A stretch of DNA of 64,000 nucleotides from Pempheris klunzingeri (taxonomy: Eukaryota > Chordata > Actinopteri > Acropomatiformes > Pempheridae): NCBI RefSeq assembly GCF_042242105.1, contig NC_092030.1, forward strand, positions 1,933,501-1,997,500, in the 5' to 3' direction. Below the pieces are notes generated by a model. That model was not told the DNA's origin, did not search any database, and saw only the letters and a program-made list of their open reading frames with translations. This document shows positions 48,003 to 60,403 of this stretch, in pieces; position 1 is the first letter of the stretch, and every line of letters starts with the position of its first letter. Both the position numbers and the translations under genes were made by a program.

Positions 48003-48987
48003 CTCACTTCAAAATGCTCAGGACAAAGTGCACAGAAATGATTCATGGTGTTCTAGCACCATACTTTCTCTAAAGGTTGGTCCAGATGTGGGTGAGCAGC
48101 GTTTCAGCCTCCTCCTCCATGAGTCCACAGATGGAGGTGTTTCTAAGTACCTGGGGGTTGTGATGAGGTGCTTCAGTGACACCAAACACACAACTGTCTC
48201 AACATTTCTGGGGCTTGTTGAGTTGGAGGGAGGAGACACAGACAGAGACAGACAAACACTCACACCTACGGCCAATTTAGAGTCACCAATTAACCCAGCT
48301 TGTATGTCTTTTGGATTGTGGGAGGAAGCTGGAGTACCTGGAGAGAACCCACGCTAGCATGCAAAACTCCACCCAGAAAGATTCCAGGTTCAAACCGGGA
48401 TTCGAACATGGAACCTTCTTGCTGTGAGGCAACAGTGCTGACCACAGCACCACCATGCTGCCTCCTACTCCATGTACAGTGATCCTCAAAACATCTTGTG
48501 TCTGACTGTTTTGAAGTCAGTGCTGGATGAGGTACAGTTGGCCATCAAGGCTTTTGAGGGAGAGCAGGTAGATCCTCTGAAACTTCTTGACAGCTTGGTT
48601 AGCCTGATAAAGTCTGTGAGTAGCAGGGTGCTGAATCCACTGGCAAATACTGATGTACTCAAAGAGCCAATTGATGGATCCATCAGTCCCAAACCGTAGC
48701 TTGGTTACCTTCTTGAGTCAAAGGCAGCTGAGCTCCACCTTGCGCCTGAGGAGAAGAACAATGTGAGAAAGCGGTGTGTAGCCTTCAGCATCTCCCTCAC
48801 TAATGAGCTGAGGGTGAGACTGCCGGACAACATTGAAGCATTGCAGCACATGTCAGTTTTCAATGTAGAGGAAACTCTAAAGCACAATAAGAGCCTGGGA
48901 GAAACAGAAAAATTAGCCAAGCTCCTTGGCTACTGTCCTACAGAGAGAGACAAGACTGTCCAGCAGTGGCGTGGGCTTCTGGGGTGA
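48003..48987 (+). pseudogene. Broken hAT-like (DUF4371-type) transposase, split by a SINE
   Basis: Left part: one frame gives KCTEMIHGVLAPYF, then after a frameshift near 48070 another gives GEQRFSLLLHESTD, KYLGVVMRCFSDT and TVSTFLGLVELE. Right part (from about 48472): ILCLTVLKSVLDEVQLAI, LLDSLVSLIKSVSSRVL, an in-frame TAG at 48697-48699, then ESKAAELHLAPEEKNNVRKR, LTNELRVRLPDNIEALQHM and NKSLGETEKLAKLLGYCPTE. A further frameshift falls near 48978. A SINE occupies 48231-48464 between the parts, and some coding sequence is lost there. The family is named from the remembered ESTD and LGLVELE style of DUF4371 proteins. The Asp expected before ESTD is His here. Confidence 0.55.
48231..48464 (-). 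repeat. tRNA-derived SINE inserted in the transposase remnant
   Basis: On the minus strand it starts GGCAGCATGGTGGTGCTGTG and has a B-box-like GTTCGAATCCCGG. It continues through CTAGCGTGGGTTCTCTCCAG and TTAATTGGTGACTCTAAATT to a GTCTGTCTCTGTCTG tail. It belongs to the same family as 49469-49805, in the opposite orientation. Confidence 0.7.
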
Positions 48988-49468
48988 GATTAGGAAGTTC
49001 AGGGATGCAGCTGATATCAAGTTCAGGTACACAGAGCAGGTAGAAGTTTGGGTTCAGGTGTTTTCATTTTTAAGGTCACAGCACCCCTTGTGTCCTGTAG
49101 GAGTAACTATTTATCACTGTTCCTCCACTCGCTTTCTCTTTTTCACTGTTTTCATTTATTATATCTTCATACATCTTTACTTTTCATGAGTCATTCACTG
49201 ATATGTGTTAGCACTGTTCATTTGGGATCAATAAAAACAGTGTGAAGTGTGTGGACCTGCCCGTTGTGCTCTTTTCTGTCCAGGGAGCCTCATCTGGCCA
49301 TTTCTGCAGCAAGAACATGAGCCAGAGCCCGTCTGCCCTGAGCCACGGCTCTGTGGAGAAATCTGGCAGTTTGAAAAGAAATGACACAGTTAGATTATAT
49401 CCACATGCAAATGACTTCAGACTGTTTATCCACCACTTTGAGTTGTTTCATTATTTGATTATGTCAGC

Positions 49469-49805
49469 AGGCAGCATGGTGGTGCTGTGGTCAGCACTGT
49501 TGCTTCACAGCTAGAAGGTTCCAGGTTCAAATCCTGGTTTGAACCTGGAATCTTTCTGTGTAGAGTTTTGCATGCTAGCGTGGGTTCTCTCCAGGTACTC
49601 CGGCTTCCTCCCACAATCCAAAAGACATGCAAGCTGGGTTAATTGGTGACTCTAAATTGGCCGTAGGTGTGAGAGTGAGTGTTTGTCTGTCTCTGTCTGT
49701 GGCCCTGTGATTGGCTGGCGACCACTTCAGGGTGACCCCGCCTCTCGCCCAAAGTCAGCTGGGATTGGCTCCAGCTCCCCCGCGACTCTGACAGATAAGC
49801 AATCG
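49469..49805 (+). repeat. tRNA-derived SINE, longer copy
   Basis: The same head and body as the copy at 48231-48464, but extending further: GGCTGGCGACCACTTCAGGG, CCCCGCCTCTCGCCC and GGCTCCAGCTCCCCCGCGAC. It contains a perfect 13-bp hairpin at 49520-49551 around the B-box region. Confidence 0.75.
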
Positions 49806-50517
49806 ATCAACAAGGTCCTATCTTCACCACATGTTACTGTTTGACGACTGTCCGGCTCTGAAGACATGCACATGCCAATTTTGAACCATAGTCATAGCGC
49901 CACCTAGTGGTGGGAGGAAGTGCATGTTTTATTCTCAGACGTCTCTCTCTCAGCAGGTTAACCACAGCCACCTCACATTTGGTCCAAACAACACAAAGGT
50001 GCGAGGGCAGCTTCAATTCAAGTTTTTTTTCATTTGAAAATAACATTTGGAGACTTTGTCAGCTGAAGGGCAGCACAGTGCAGCCATTTCACAGAACATT
50101 GTTGAACATTGTTTTTAGTATCCAAAGAAAATGTTGTCATTGATCCCAGATGTGTTTTTTTCTGTTTCTCAGTATTGAAGTAATTACAGAATCATTCCAC
50201 CGGGAAAAATCAGAGCTGTCATTTTCCTAATGAAAGACCCTGTTATTATTTCTTCATAACTTAGCGTTTGGCTGACAATATGGGCTTTATGACACTTTCA
50301 ATTTACATTTCAATCATGCTGGTCTGGGAGGGGGGCCTGATAACACAAGGCTCTCATTGATGCACACACTCCGCCCTACACACACACACACACACACACA
50401 CACAATCAGACACACAGAGATCAGGTGGAGTTTCAGCGCTTTGGATTGGAGCCTGGCGGATACCTGACCTGAGATTTTAACACGCACATTCACACAAAAA
50501 GCGTGGACACACACCCT

Positions 50518-50562
<45 letters not shown>

Positions 50563-53500
50563 GTACTTTCACCGTCCGCCAACGCACCGGCAACCTCTCC
50601 ACTTTTCCATGATCATTTTTGGCATGACTTCAATGAGACGCAGGTGAGAAGTGCACTGGGGAAACTGGAACCTCATGCTCGGCCTGTTGACACAGTCGGA
50701 GAGTAAAAGGACGGCAGAGTGGCTCTTTAGATTGTACTGACCCCTGTGAGCGAGGAGCAGTTTGACTGACAGCCGCTGTGTACAGGAGGCTGCTGTTATA
50801 AAAGGCTTACATGCAGGCCAAGCAGGGACGTGATGTTTATTTTTTATTTTTTAGACACAAATCTCTTTCATTCCACATGAAGATTTATTTATTCCTGCTG
50901 GGTTTTGGCCTCCTTTCCGGCTTGTTTTGCTGTTAAAGCGCCTCTCGTTGAGCGACAGGCTGCCGAGGTCAAAAGCAGAACACACTGGATGGAAATCTAT
51001 GAGAAAATGAGCTCATTTCTCAGTTTCCTAACAGGGTTTAGGTCTTAATGGCTGATTTCAAGTCTTCTTCAACACAGCAGGATGATTTAGTAAATCTTGG
51101 TCCCTTTTAGAGGAAAACAGACCAGGAAGAGGTGGGGCTTTAGGGCGGTGCTACCTGCTAACTAACTTATCAGAGGCAGGTCGTGTCTAAAACTGACCAA
51201 TCAGATGAAAGGGTCTTTGTGGAACACAGGTCACACCTGCATGACCAACATGACAATGACCAAAATGCCAAATTTGAGGTTTTAAAGCGTTGGTCCACAA
51301 ACCGTCTGTCGCTGCGGCCACTTTTTTTATATACGGTCTATGTTTAAAACACAAGGGACTCTCAACCAATAATCGATTAGTTTAAAGGCAAATGTTACGT
51401 GAGAAAGTAAATGTATTCACCCTCTTTGTCAGGTCTGAAGGATCCACACTGTGCATTTTGGTGAGAAACACTGAATGTAAGCAGATGCTTTGTCCACAGG
51501 GCACCTTTACTCCACACGCTGTGATGTGTAAAATGACTATTTACTTGTTGTATCTCATGTGGGGAGTTGTTTCACACGTCTAGGGCCAAACATGGACCAA
51601 CTAGCACTACATGGTTTTCACCACCTGTGCACGAAGCCCATGCATTTTTTAAATGGTTGTTCGAAGTATTTCTGCAAGCGTGAGACATTGTCAGCTGAAG
51701 GAAAAAATAGAGAAGCTAGAAAACCCCCATATCCATTTGTTCATCCCGCTGCCTCTCTCATGAGGAGCACGACTGATGCATGATATGAACGTAGAGACCA
51801 ATGAACACCGTTTTACAAACATCTTTAAGGTGATTAGCACATTCTCTCTTGGTGTTAACTTCCACCTTTTCATACCCACAAGTGTTTCTTCTGTGTTTTG
51901 CTGCATAAACAAATGTGGGTCATTGAGTTCAGGTGTAGCAGATACTGTACACGTCCTTCAGACACACACATGCACGCACACAGAGGCCAAGAGAGAGCAG
52001 AAAACCAGCGGACCAGAGGGATGAACGTCTGAGTGATCTCCACGCTGTTTGAGCCCCAGTGAGTCACACTGGGCGCCGTGACCACTAAATCAAAGAGCTG
52101 TTTAAACAGCTGCATTCCTTCACACCCCTTCATCCTCTCGCTCTCTCTTGCTGTGCAGTAAAAGTAATTCTGGTTTCGCCGCTTACCGCACCCCCCCTCC
52201 CCAGTCATGTTCTGCTGTGATGGAGATCAAGCTTAATGGAAAACGAGTGCAGAAGTGAGGTAAGTCATCCTTTGAGTGTGGACAGGTGTCTATTAGAAGC
52301 TGGGCGTGAAGATGAGACACAGAAGCCCTGTGAGGCTTCACAGCAGTAACTGCATCTGATTTATGGGCCCACGACAGCCCGAGTGAGTCATTATGTAGCT
52401 TCCATTTCTTTTCACACATACAGCCGCCCCACTCCGGAGCCGTACACTGTTGGGCCATTTGTTTCCACTGACAGGCATGATAATTGCAACTGTACGGCCA
52501 AACCCAGAGCTGAAACATTTCTTTTGATTTAATCATAACTTTCCCAAAGTTTTCTTCGTTCTCTGGATGTGAATGGAAATGAGCTGTGAGTTCACTCTAT
52601 ATTGCTTAACGCTCAGAATACTGTGAATATTAATCTAGTGCTGTTATGGTCAGTTTTTTTACTGACTTGCTTTCTTCCCAGGAGTCAGATGGAGGATATT
52701 AATTTCACCTCTGTACATGCAGTGCTGATGAAGATTTGCTGGTCTACACTGGAAAGTTAAAGCAGGCAAAAAGAGCCAAGAACACTTGATATGATATGAT
52801 ATATGATAAATCTTTAATTAATATCCTATAAATCTGCCCCGACTCTTAATGAGTGTCTGCTGCTATAATCCTGAGATGAACTACTCAGACCTTTCACTAG
52901 TAGCCCTGTGTCTGGTCATTTTTGGAGGTCTTTTTGTTTTAATAAATCATTGATACAATAAAAGCAAGTCAAGCCTGGAAACACACATTCAGCTTTAGAG
53001 GTCGGAGTCAAGATCAATATCAGAGCAGTCGACTCTGACTTCTATTTGGACTTTTTGTTTTTGGAGAGTGGAAAGAAAGCCTCTGGCACTGACAGATAAC
53101 CGACACATCAGTTTAAGCATGCCTTCATGAAAGCTAATGGCCTGAATACTCAGGCACACATGCACATCAGAGAGAGGCAGCGTCTCCTTGGAAAGGGCTG
53201 GAAGTTGGAGCGATGATAGTCGGAAAGATAATATTAATTTTCTTTACCTAACTCTGGCTGGAGGCAATAAACAGCTCAATCAGCATTTGATCTCAGCTGG
53301 AGACAATCCTTGGAAAAAGGCAGTGAGACTGATTTCACATTTATTCACGTTTGCTTTTGTTCACAAATGAACAAAACTGAACATATTTCAGGTAATTGTT
53401 TAGGGCTGTTTGTGATTCATACCAATAAACCAGGAAATATAACCCTCCCTGGAACATACAGGCAAGCTGCAACAACATTAACATGTCAGTGTTCACTAAT

Positions 53501-55470
53501 CTACAGACTGGGAACCTCAGACATGTCTTCGACGTTCCTTTACTGACTGTTCTTCGTACTTATCGGCCGTCACGTGGGCTGATACTAATGTACCTGTGAT
53601 AAGCTAATGCTGACTGATTTATTGGGCTATAATCATCATGCATACAGCTCTCCCTCTAAATAAGGCCAATTAATAAACCTCAGGTCTCTTTCTTACCTAC
53701 GTGGGTCGATTCCTCACGCTCCTACACCTCAGTACAATCACTTAAACTGCCAGGTTTTAAAGTCCTAATCTGCTTGGTTTTCTCACGAGAGCTTTGGAAG
53801 AAGATGAGAAATATAATATTATATCATCCTCATTCTATTTGTCTTTTTTTTTCTCGCCTCTCTATTTTTTAACTTTGACAAAATGACTTGAGACCTATTC
53901 TTCATCACTGTCACTGTCATTAATGGTGCTTGCGTTCAACAAATATATCACAACAAAGTGCTTTGCAACACGAAATGACGCCTACTGACAGAAAAAGACA
54001 TCACTCTGTTCAATATATTTATTTAAAACAAAACTTTCCTCACTTAAGGTGCAATACTTTTTACATTGTCCCTATGTTTACACTCCATCTTGTGTAAAGT
54101 GAGCATACTTTTATGTGTGTATCTCTGTCCACTAGTTTATTATCTATTATTTTAGTAAAGTAACACTGTGGATTTCCCCGCCGTGGGACTAAAAACGGAA
54201 TATCTTAATTTTGAATTAAGATTTTTTGTTTCCTACTGAGCAGAAGGGAAAGCGGAGAGCGGTGGTGGGGGGGCCGGTGATTAAGGACATGAGCTGGGAG
54301 CAGACCTTTGGATCCAGTGGACGTGGTATGTGTGTCTACCCGCAGCGCCGCCAGGACACCCTGGATTCCAGTAAATGCTTTTTACCATGAACACCATTTG
54401 TGCTTTGATGCTGTGACTAACGGCTCACTCACACAACCACTTCCATCACAACTAACCGTGCAGTCATGCCTTTTTCTGGTCTGCGTGTCATCTGCTGTTA
54501 ACATCATGTTTGTTTTTGAAATGTGAAACTATAGATGTTTACAAGAAGCAGATAATTGAATGTGTTGTGGATATCAAAAACAGCAATCATGTGGTTTGTA
54601 TCCCCGCTAAAGCTAGAAGGTCAGTGTGTACAACTTTCTGAAGTTATCTGGAGGGTTTGTTTGCTTGTGTTGGGAATTCAGAAATTAGAAGTGATGGGAT
54701 TACTGTAAACGGCACAGAAACACCATTTAGATCACTGGTGTAGTCCGGTCAGATTATCATTTCACTCGAATAAAGTCAATCTGGTTTACATTTTTTCTGA
54801 AATCCAGACGACATCAAAAAGACAAAGGTCTTTCTTTAGATTATTATTTTGTTAATGAAGGGCTCTAGTAGTGATGCTATTAAAACAACCCCACTCAGAG
54901 AGAGGAGATTTAATGGAGTCACCGTGTACTGAGATGACATAGATCAAGATTTGTCTGTATAACACATTCCAGACAAGGAAGCTCGTGACAATAAACTGTC
55001 TGAGTCGCTGCTCTGGCTGTGAGAGATGATCAAAACTTATGGTTTTGTTTCTGTATTTCTCTGCTTTGTCCTGAGCACCTTTTTGTCAGTGAGCTTTTTG
55101 TCTGTCCTCTTGTACAATGCTGGAGTTAACAGACACTGTCATGCAGCCACTGTCTGGAGAGGCGACAGGCACCATCTCAGTACGATGACGTTCAGCCTCC
55201 ACTGCTCGTCTCATGTGCTACCTGGGAGCGTACAAAGAGCCGGTCGTCCTCCAGCCTGTTTTCTGCTCAGGTGGGTCGATGTATGTGACCTCTGACCTGA
55301 TGAAAGTCTGGTCAAAGTTAATATTTTGCTTTTAGTTTAAAAGTCTTCTACAGTCATGTTGTGTGATTGAGTCCATGACCAACAGCACAGCTGCAGAGGA
55401 AAAGACTGGAAAATGTAGTACATAAACATTTTAAAGGTCTTGATTGCAAGATGTTTTATATGAATTATAG
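49806..55470. other. Gene-poor spacer
   Basis: CA runs at 50378-50405 and 50519-50560. A repeat fragment at about 51290-51350 is related to 16500-16610. A LINE-tail-like TTTCCCCGCCGTGGGAC lies at about 54174. No spliced gene could be assembled. Stretches such as 52360-52560 and 53080-53420 are unique-looking, of balanced composition and free of simple repeats. Conserved non-coding elements have this appearance, but conservation cannot be seen from one sequence. Confidence 0.45.
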
Positions 55471-55479
55471 ATGAAATGA

Positions 55480-56070
55480 CACTTTCTAAATTAAAGCTGC
55501 TGTGTGTAAAGTTCTGGCGCTATGAATTACTGCAGGACTGAAACACCCCGGAAATAAGATTCGCTTTGCAATTAGCATTTCTATTTCCCTTTTCTGGAAG
55601 TTGGTGAGTTCTTTCTATGTGGTTTTGGTTAGAAGCCTGAAATAAGGTCTGAGTAACACAAGCTGGAGAGATTTTCATGTTTTGTTCACCACAGAAGTAC
55701 CGCTCGCTTGAGTTTTGTTTTTCATTGGTGAAGATTATCTTGCTGACCAAAACATGTAACTATTATTAACTTTCTTCAGGGTTGATTTTCTACAATAATC
55801 AGAAATCCAGAGGAAAAAGCCCACTGGTTGTTTGTCGAGGGAAGCTGGGTGACATAAATATGACAACCCTGCGTCTTTCTGTATGTCTGAATGCAACATA
55901 GTCTGCATCATGTTAAATATGAAGCTACAGCTTAGTTAGCATAAGGAGTGGGAGCAGGAAACAGGAAACAGCTAGCCTGCTATGTCCAGATATACATTTA
56001 AACAAAACAGCCTACCAGCACCTCTAAAGTTTACTAATGAACCTGTTTTATATCGTTGGTTTAGTAGAGC
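55480..56070 (-). repeat. Interspersed repeat of a common teleost type
   Basis: The minus strand contains GCTGTTTCCTG, TTATGCTAACTAAGC and GTAGCTTCATATTTAAC, words widely seen in percomorph repeats. The left boundary is uncertain. Confidence 0.5.
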
Positions 56071-56235
56071 CACGCAAAGACTTATACACAAATACTGATG
56101 ACGTCATAACTGATGTGATAATAATAAAAGAATTGATATAATTAAACACATAAATGTCTGACAGTTTGGTCAATTCACATTTGCAATCGGCCTCATGTGG
56201 GGGAGATATCAGTGCTCACCTTGACCTGACCTCCT

Positions 56236-56236
<1 letters not shown>

Positions 56237-56314
<78 letters not shown>
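56237..56314. repeat. CA microsatellite
   Basis: An uninterrupted run of about 39 CA units. A short TTCTC pentamer run follows at about 56443-56470. Bases 56071-57714 otherwise hold AT-rich sequence and an AAT-rich patch near 57082-57118, with no gene seen. Confidence 0.9.
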
Positions 56315-56317
<3 letters not shown>

Positions 56318-57712
56318 GTATTAGTGCCAGGGCTTTTCAATCAGAGTTTAATGTGCTGTGAAGGAAGTGGACCATAGTCAGTATGACTGACCATCTGTAA
56401 ATGGACTGAGTCATGTGAGCTGTTACTGGAAGGTTTACACTGTTCTTCTCTTCTCTTCTCTTCTCTTCTCATGTGTAAAACGAATGGATTCATCTGTCCT
56501 GCTTACTGAAAGTCTGTTTCCAGGATTATAAAAACATGAGGAATGTGTAAACTGAGTGTGCATGCGGACCTACAAATACTGTAAACTACAGATAGAAATC
56601 TGGAAGCACTCGCAGGTCTGTTTACACACACGGAGGCAATTTTTTGTTTCTTGCTATTCATCTTTTTTCAACTTGACTTTAGGTTCAGTCAATCAGAAAT
56701 CAGTCCTGTGTAAAAACTGATTTTAAAGTATTACAAATAATCAGAAGATTCTGTTTAACAGGATCATTTCATCACTATTGTCTAATTTCGCTGTTCCAAA
56801 AGAGACAGACAGAGTCGCACGGGTCATCTGACGGGATCAAATACATCCACCTCCCGGTCTTTATAAAACGAAACATATGTGGTCATTTCCATATTGTGAA
56901 ACCCTTTTGAAGATTTCTCTAAAGAGGCAGAATCACATGTTTGCTCGGGAACCCTCAGAAGAGCCCAGTCCTGTTTGATCTCCACAAGCAGAGCCACTTT
57001 AAAGTGGAAATGTACAGATGTGCTGCATCGACGGGAGTCACTGAAGTCCAAACCTGGCTTCAAACAGATTCCCTTTCATAGAATAATAATAATAATCATA
57101 ACAATAATGATAATAACTGCATTGTTGGATGGGTTACAGGTCGCTCTCAATCTCAATTGATGATTTTATATGTTTTGAGTTTCATGTGTACGTGACAGGT
57201 CAGTCAAACACAGCATCAGTCAGAACAGACAAATAAGGAAATGAATAATAAAACATGACAAGCGAGGAGCTACTTTTTACAGCAGCAGCCTGTTTTAACC
57301 ATCTGAAACTGAATGTCCAGCATTTATACAATATGCAGTAAAACCCCGGACTGCCGGTTTAAAGTTTGCCTCCTCTTTAAAACTGAAGAACTATCAGCCA
57401 AAATAATCTTTACATAACCTTCACTGTAAGAGGGTTTCCAGTCAGCTGACACACTGAGAAAGTTAGAACGATACCAAACCCACTGTACTAAGATAAGAGC
57501 GCTTGTTTTACTCCTCTCCCTCGTCGTGCTGCATGGATTTAACCTGTGAACATGTTACTCACCATAAACGATGGAAAAGGAGCCGCAGTGAACAAGTCTC
57601 ACATCTGACATGTGCAGCGCTGCACAGAGCTGGAGACGATGATGTATGCTGGATGGGTATTTATATAAAATAGCCTCTATGGGCTAAGTGGGAGATAATG
57701 GAAATTAAGAAC

Positions 57713-57714
<2 letters not shown>

Positions 57715-57793
<79 letters not shown>
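57715..57793. repeat. GT microsatellite (left arm of an inverted pair)
   Basis: About 39 uninterrupted GT units. A CA run on the same strand follows 105 bases later (57899-57961), so the two are mutually complementary. Confidence 0.9.
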
Positions 57794-57794
<1 letters not shown>

Positions 57795-57894
57795 CTCTCT
57801 ACAAATCAAACACTTCTCAACCTTTTAGACATTAAAGAGGAAGCAGCTGCAGGTGTTGGTCTTCTTGCCTTTATACAGATGCACAGCACAAAGA

Positions 57895-57898
<4 letters not shown>

Positions 57899-57961
<63 letters not shown>
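57899..57961. repeat. CA microsatellite (right arm of an inverted pair)
   Basis: About 31 uninterrupted CA units, complementary to the GT run at 57715-57793. Confidence 0.9.
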
Positions 57962-57965
<4 letters not shown>

Positions 57966-58065
57966 TGTATTCTAACACAGCTGTCTCATTATTTTTGCCT
58001 CTTTCATTGTGATCTGGCAACAACTTGGATAATTTATCTGGAGACAGAAGTAATTTTAAGTTGGC

Positions 58066-58112
58066 TGATGATGATGATGATGATGATGATGACGATGATG
58101 ATGACGATGATA
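58066..58112. repeat. GAT microsatellite
   Basis: GATGAT units with two GAC interruptions. Confidence 0.8.
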
Positions 58113-58354
58113 GTTTTTTATAGAACTGATAGCTACCTTAACTTCCACTGCTTGCTATGGTACATATTCAGATTTAAAATCTAAACAGTGAGGCAGATCC
58201 GTCAGATCCTGAAGTCCTCTGATCTGTGTTTGGTCCATCCTCACTTTAATCTTCCTCTTTCAGTGTTGGGAAGCTTAAAATGGCTCTGAATGGCACCACT
58301 GAGCCTGGTGGAGAAGTTGGTTTGTAAGAATAACTTTGTCCACTAGGAGGCGCT

Positions 58355-58500
58355 TTAACAGAATCAGAATCAGAATCAGAATTCTTTTATTGTCATTGTG
58401 CACGAAGAAGCACAACGACATTGAAATAAAAGCAGCAGCTCTCATGGACAGTGCAAAAACAACGAAAAGCTGCAAAAAGACAGAATGTGCAAAGATGAAA
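58355..58500. repeat. LINE 3'-end-like repeat
   Basis: Repeated AGAATC followed by TTCTTTTATTGTCATTGTGC and ACGAAGAAGCACAACGACAT, which are words of a widespread teleost LINE 3' end. Confidence 0.5.
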
Positions 58501-59042
58501 TATATCTATAAATAGTTATTTATAGAGGAATAAAGAAATATATGTATAAATATAGGTGAAAGTCAAAGTAAACATTCCAGTGTCACAGTTTTGGTTGTGT
58601 TTTTTGTGTTGATGTACTGTTCAGGGTTTGGCTGTGTTGTTATTGTTCAGGTCAATGACAGCTCTTGGGTAGAAACTGTTCTTTAGTCTTTATAGACTTT
58701 ATTGCCCTGAAACGAGGAGTTCAAACAGGGACACGTGGACAGAGACGCTCAGTTAAAGAGAGTATATACATATATATTTCAATGTCTACACTTTAAATGT
58801 GCCTTTGTCTAATTCTTCTGTCCCATTTCCTCCTCCATGGTATCTGCTCATCAACAGAAACACCATAAAACTGATTACACATGAACATTATTGGGACATG
58901 ACAGAAGTCTGTCCTGTCAGCCTGCTCTCTGGCTGCAGGCCCACACATCCACCAGCAGTGACCAGTGGTGTCCGAGCTGGACAAGGTCTGCTTTTATACT
59001 CACATGCATCCGAAATGATCTGAATTCTTGTGCCAGATACAT

Positions 59043-59289
59043 AGGTTCATAACACATCATCTAATAATAATAATTATAATAATAATAATACACCGAACAT
59101 AACATAATTAAATAATACAGCTCCTCACTCTGAGTGTACATGTTGTTATATATTATTATTATTAGTAGTAGTATTATTTGTATCATTACTTTATTCTTAT
59201 TCTTTTTGGAGCTGTGTGTAACAAAAAGCAATTTCCCCCTGGGGATTATTAAAGGAATTCTGACTCTGATAGGTTCATCACACATCATC

Positions 59290-59325
<36 letters not shown>

Positions 59326-59345
59326 ACCGAACATAACATATTAGT
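59043..59345. repeat. Duplicated AAT-rich segment flanking a LINE tail
   Basis: GGTTCATAACACATCATCTA, then AAT repeats and ACACCGAACATAACATA at 59043-59105, recurs at 59272-59340. Between them lies a LINE-tail-like fragment (59197-59270) nearly identical to 43873-43948. Confidence 0.6.
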
Positions 59346-59910
59346 GTGCATGAAATATAAGAATGTAACCTTTATGGACCCTAAATATGAAGGCTTTTTA
59401 TTGCCATGGCAGATCATTATGAGGGGATAAAGTGACACCTTCACCAGGTGAAGCCTGCTGGTCCCCGCAGGAAGGTGGAGCTCGGTGGAAGCTCGGATGT
59501 GACGCAGAGTAACGCGCTGTTATTGCGGGTTTTCTCATGTTAATGCCTCCAGTTTGTGAGGCTTTAACTAGCAGGTCACGATAATCTATCCACGGGGTCT
59601 CCACTGGGACCCCGGACCGCCTGCAGGCCTCCTGTGGGAGGGAGGGAGGGAGGGAGGGGGGCAGCAAGAGAGGCCATCAGCCCGAAAGGGAAAATAACAA
59701 AAAAAATGGTTCTGAGAAAAAGAAACTGTGACTTAAAATCAGAGAGTATGAACCAGTAGAAACATCTGGGGACATCCTGGCTTTTATTCTCCCAGTCGGT
59801 GCAGATGTTAATGGTCCTAATGGTCCGCAGGCTTCCACACCTTGTTTATTGACATGGATGATGTGAATGGAGACTTTACGTGTCGGGAGGGCGGGGTGAT
59901 GTTTAACCAG

Positions 59911-59915
<5 letters not shown>

Positions 59916-59981
<66 letters not shown>

Positions 59982-59998
59982 CGAGAGAGAGAGAGCGA
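59916..59998. repeat. GT then GA microsatellite (left arm of the second inverted pair)
   Basis: GT units with one AG interruption (59916-59970), then GA units to about 59998. It is complementary to the CA run at 60063-60120. Confidence 0.9.
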
Positions 59999-60062
59999 TG
60001 GAGGGAGGGAGGGGTATGCAGGCAACCCAGGGGGTAGGTAGAGTGGAGCTGCCTGAGATGCT

Positions 60063-60087
60063 CACACACACACACACACACACACAC

Positions 60088-60120
<33 letters not shown>
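60063..60120. repeat. CA microsatellite (right arm of the second inverted pair)
   Basis: CA units with one TTA interruption near the middle. It lies 500 bases upstream of the trabd2a-like start codon. Confidence 0.9.
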
Positions 60121-60123
<3 letters not shown>

Positions 60124-60124
60124 C

Positions 60125-60368
60125 GGAGGGAGAGGGCAGTGCGCAGAGAAGTTTTGCTTTAAAGACTTGAGCTGTGAGAGGCTGCAGCACCCAGACAGCT
60201 GGGGAAGCCATCCGGTCTGCTCCTCCGGTCTGGCTCCAGGTGCGCTGACGCGGACCTGTTGGCTCGTTTCGGCCTGAAACCTTCAAACTTTTCGGATAAA
60301 CTTTGCAGGAGGCCATGCAGAGACGGAGGAGGAGAGGATGATGTGACCCTGCGTAGACTCCGATGACC

Positions 60369-60403
<35 letters not shown>

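Noticed and set aside
56824-57063. 79-codon minus-strand frame
   Set aside because: No recognisable motif, no splice context and no codon-like pattern that I could judge.
57540-57640. ATG followed by GTGAGT on the minus strand as a first exon
   Set aside because: A single start-donor coincidence with no partner exon found on the minus strand to the left.
57717-58184. 155-codon frame starting in the GT run
   Set aside because: Two dinucleotide runs and a GAT run make up most of it.
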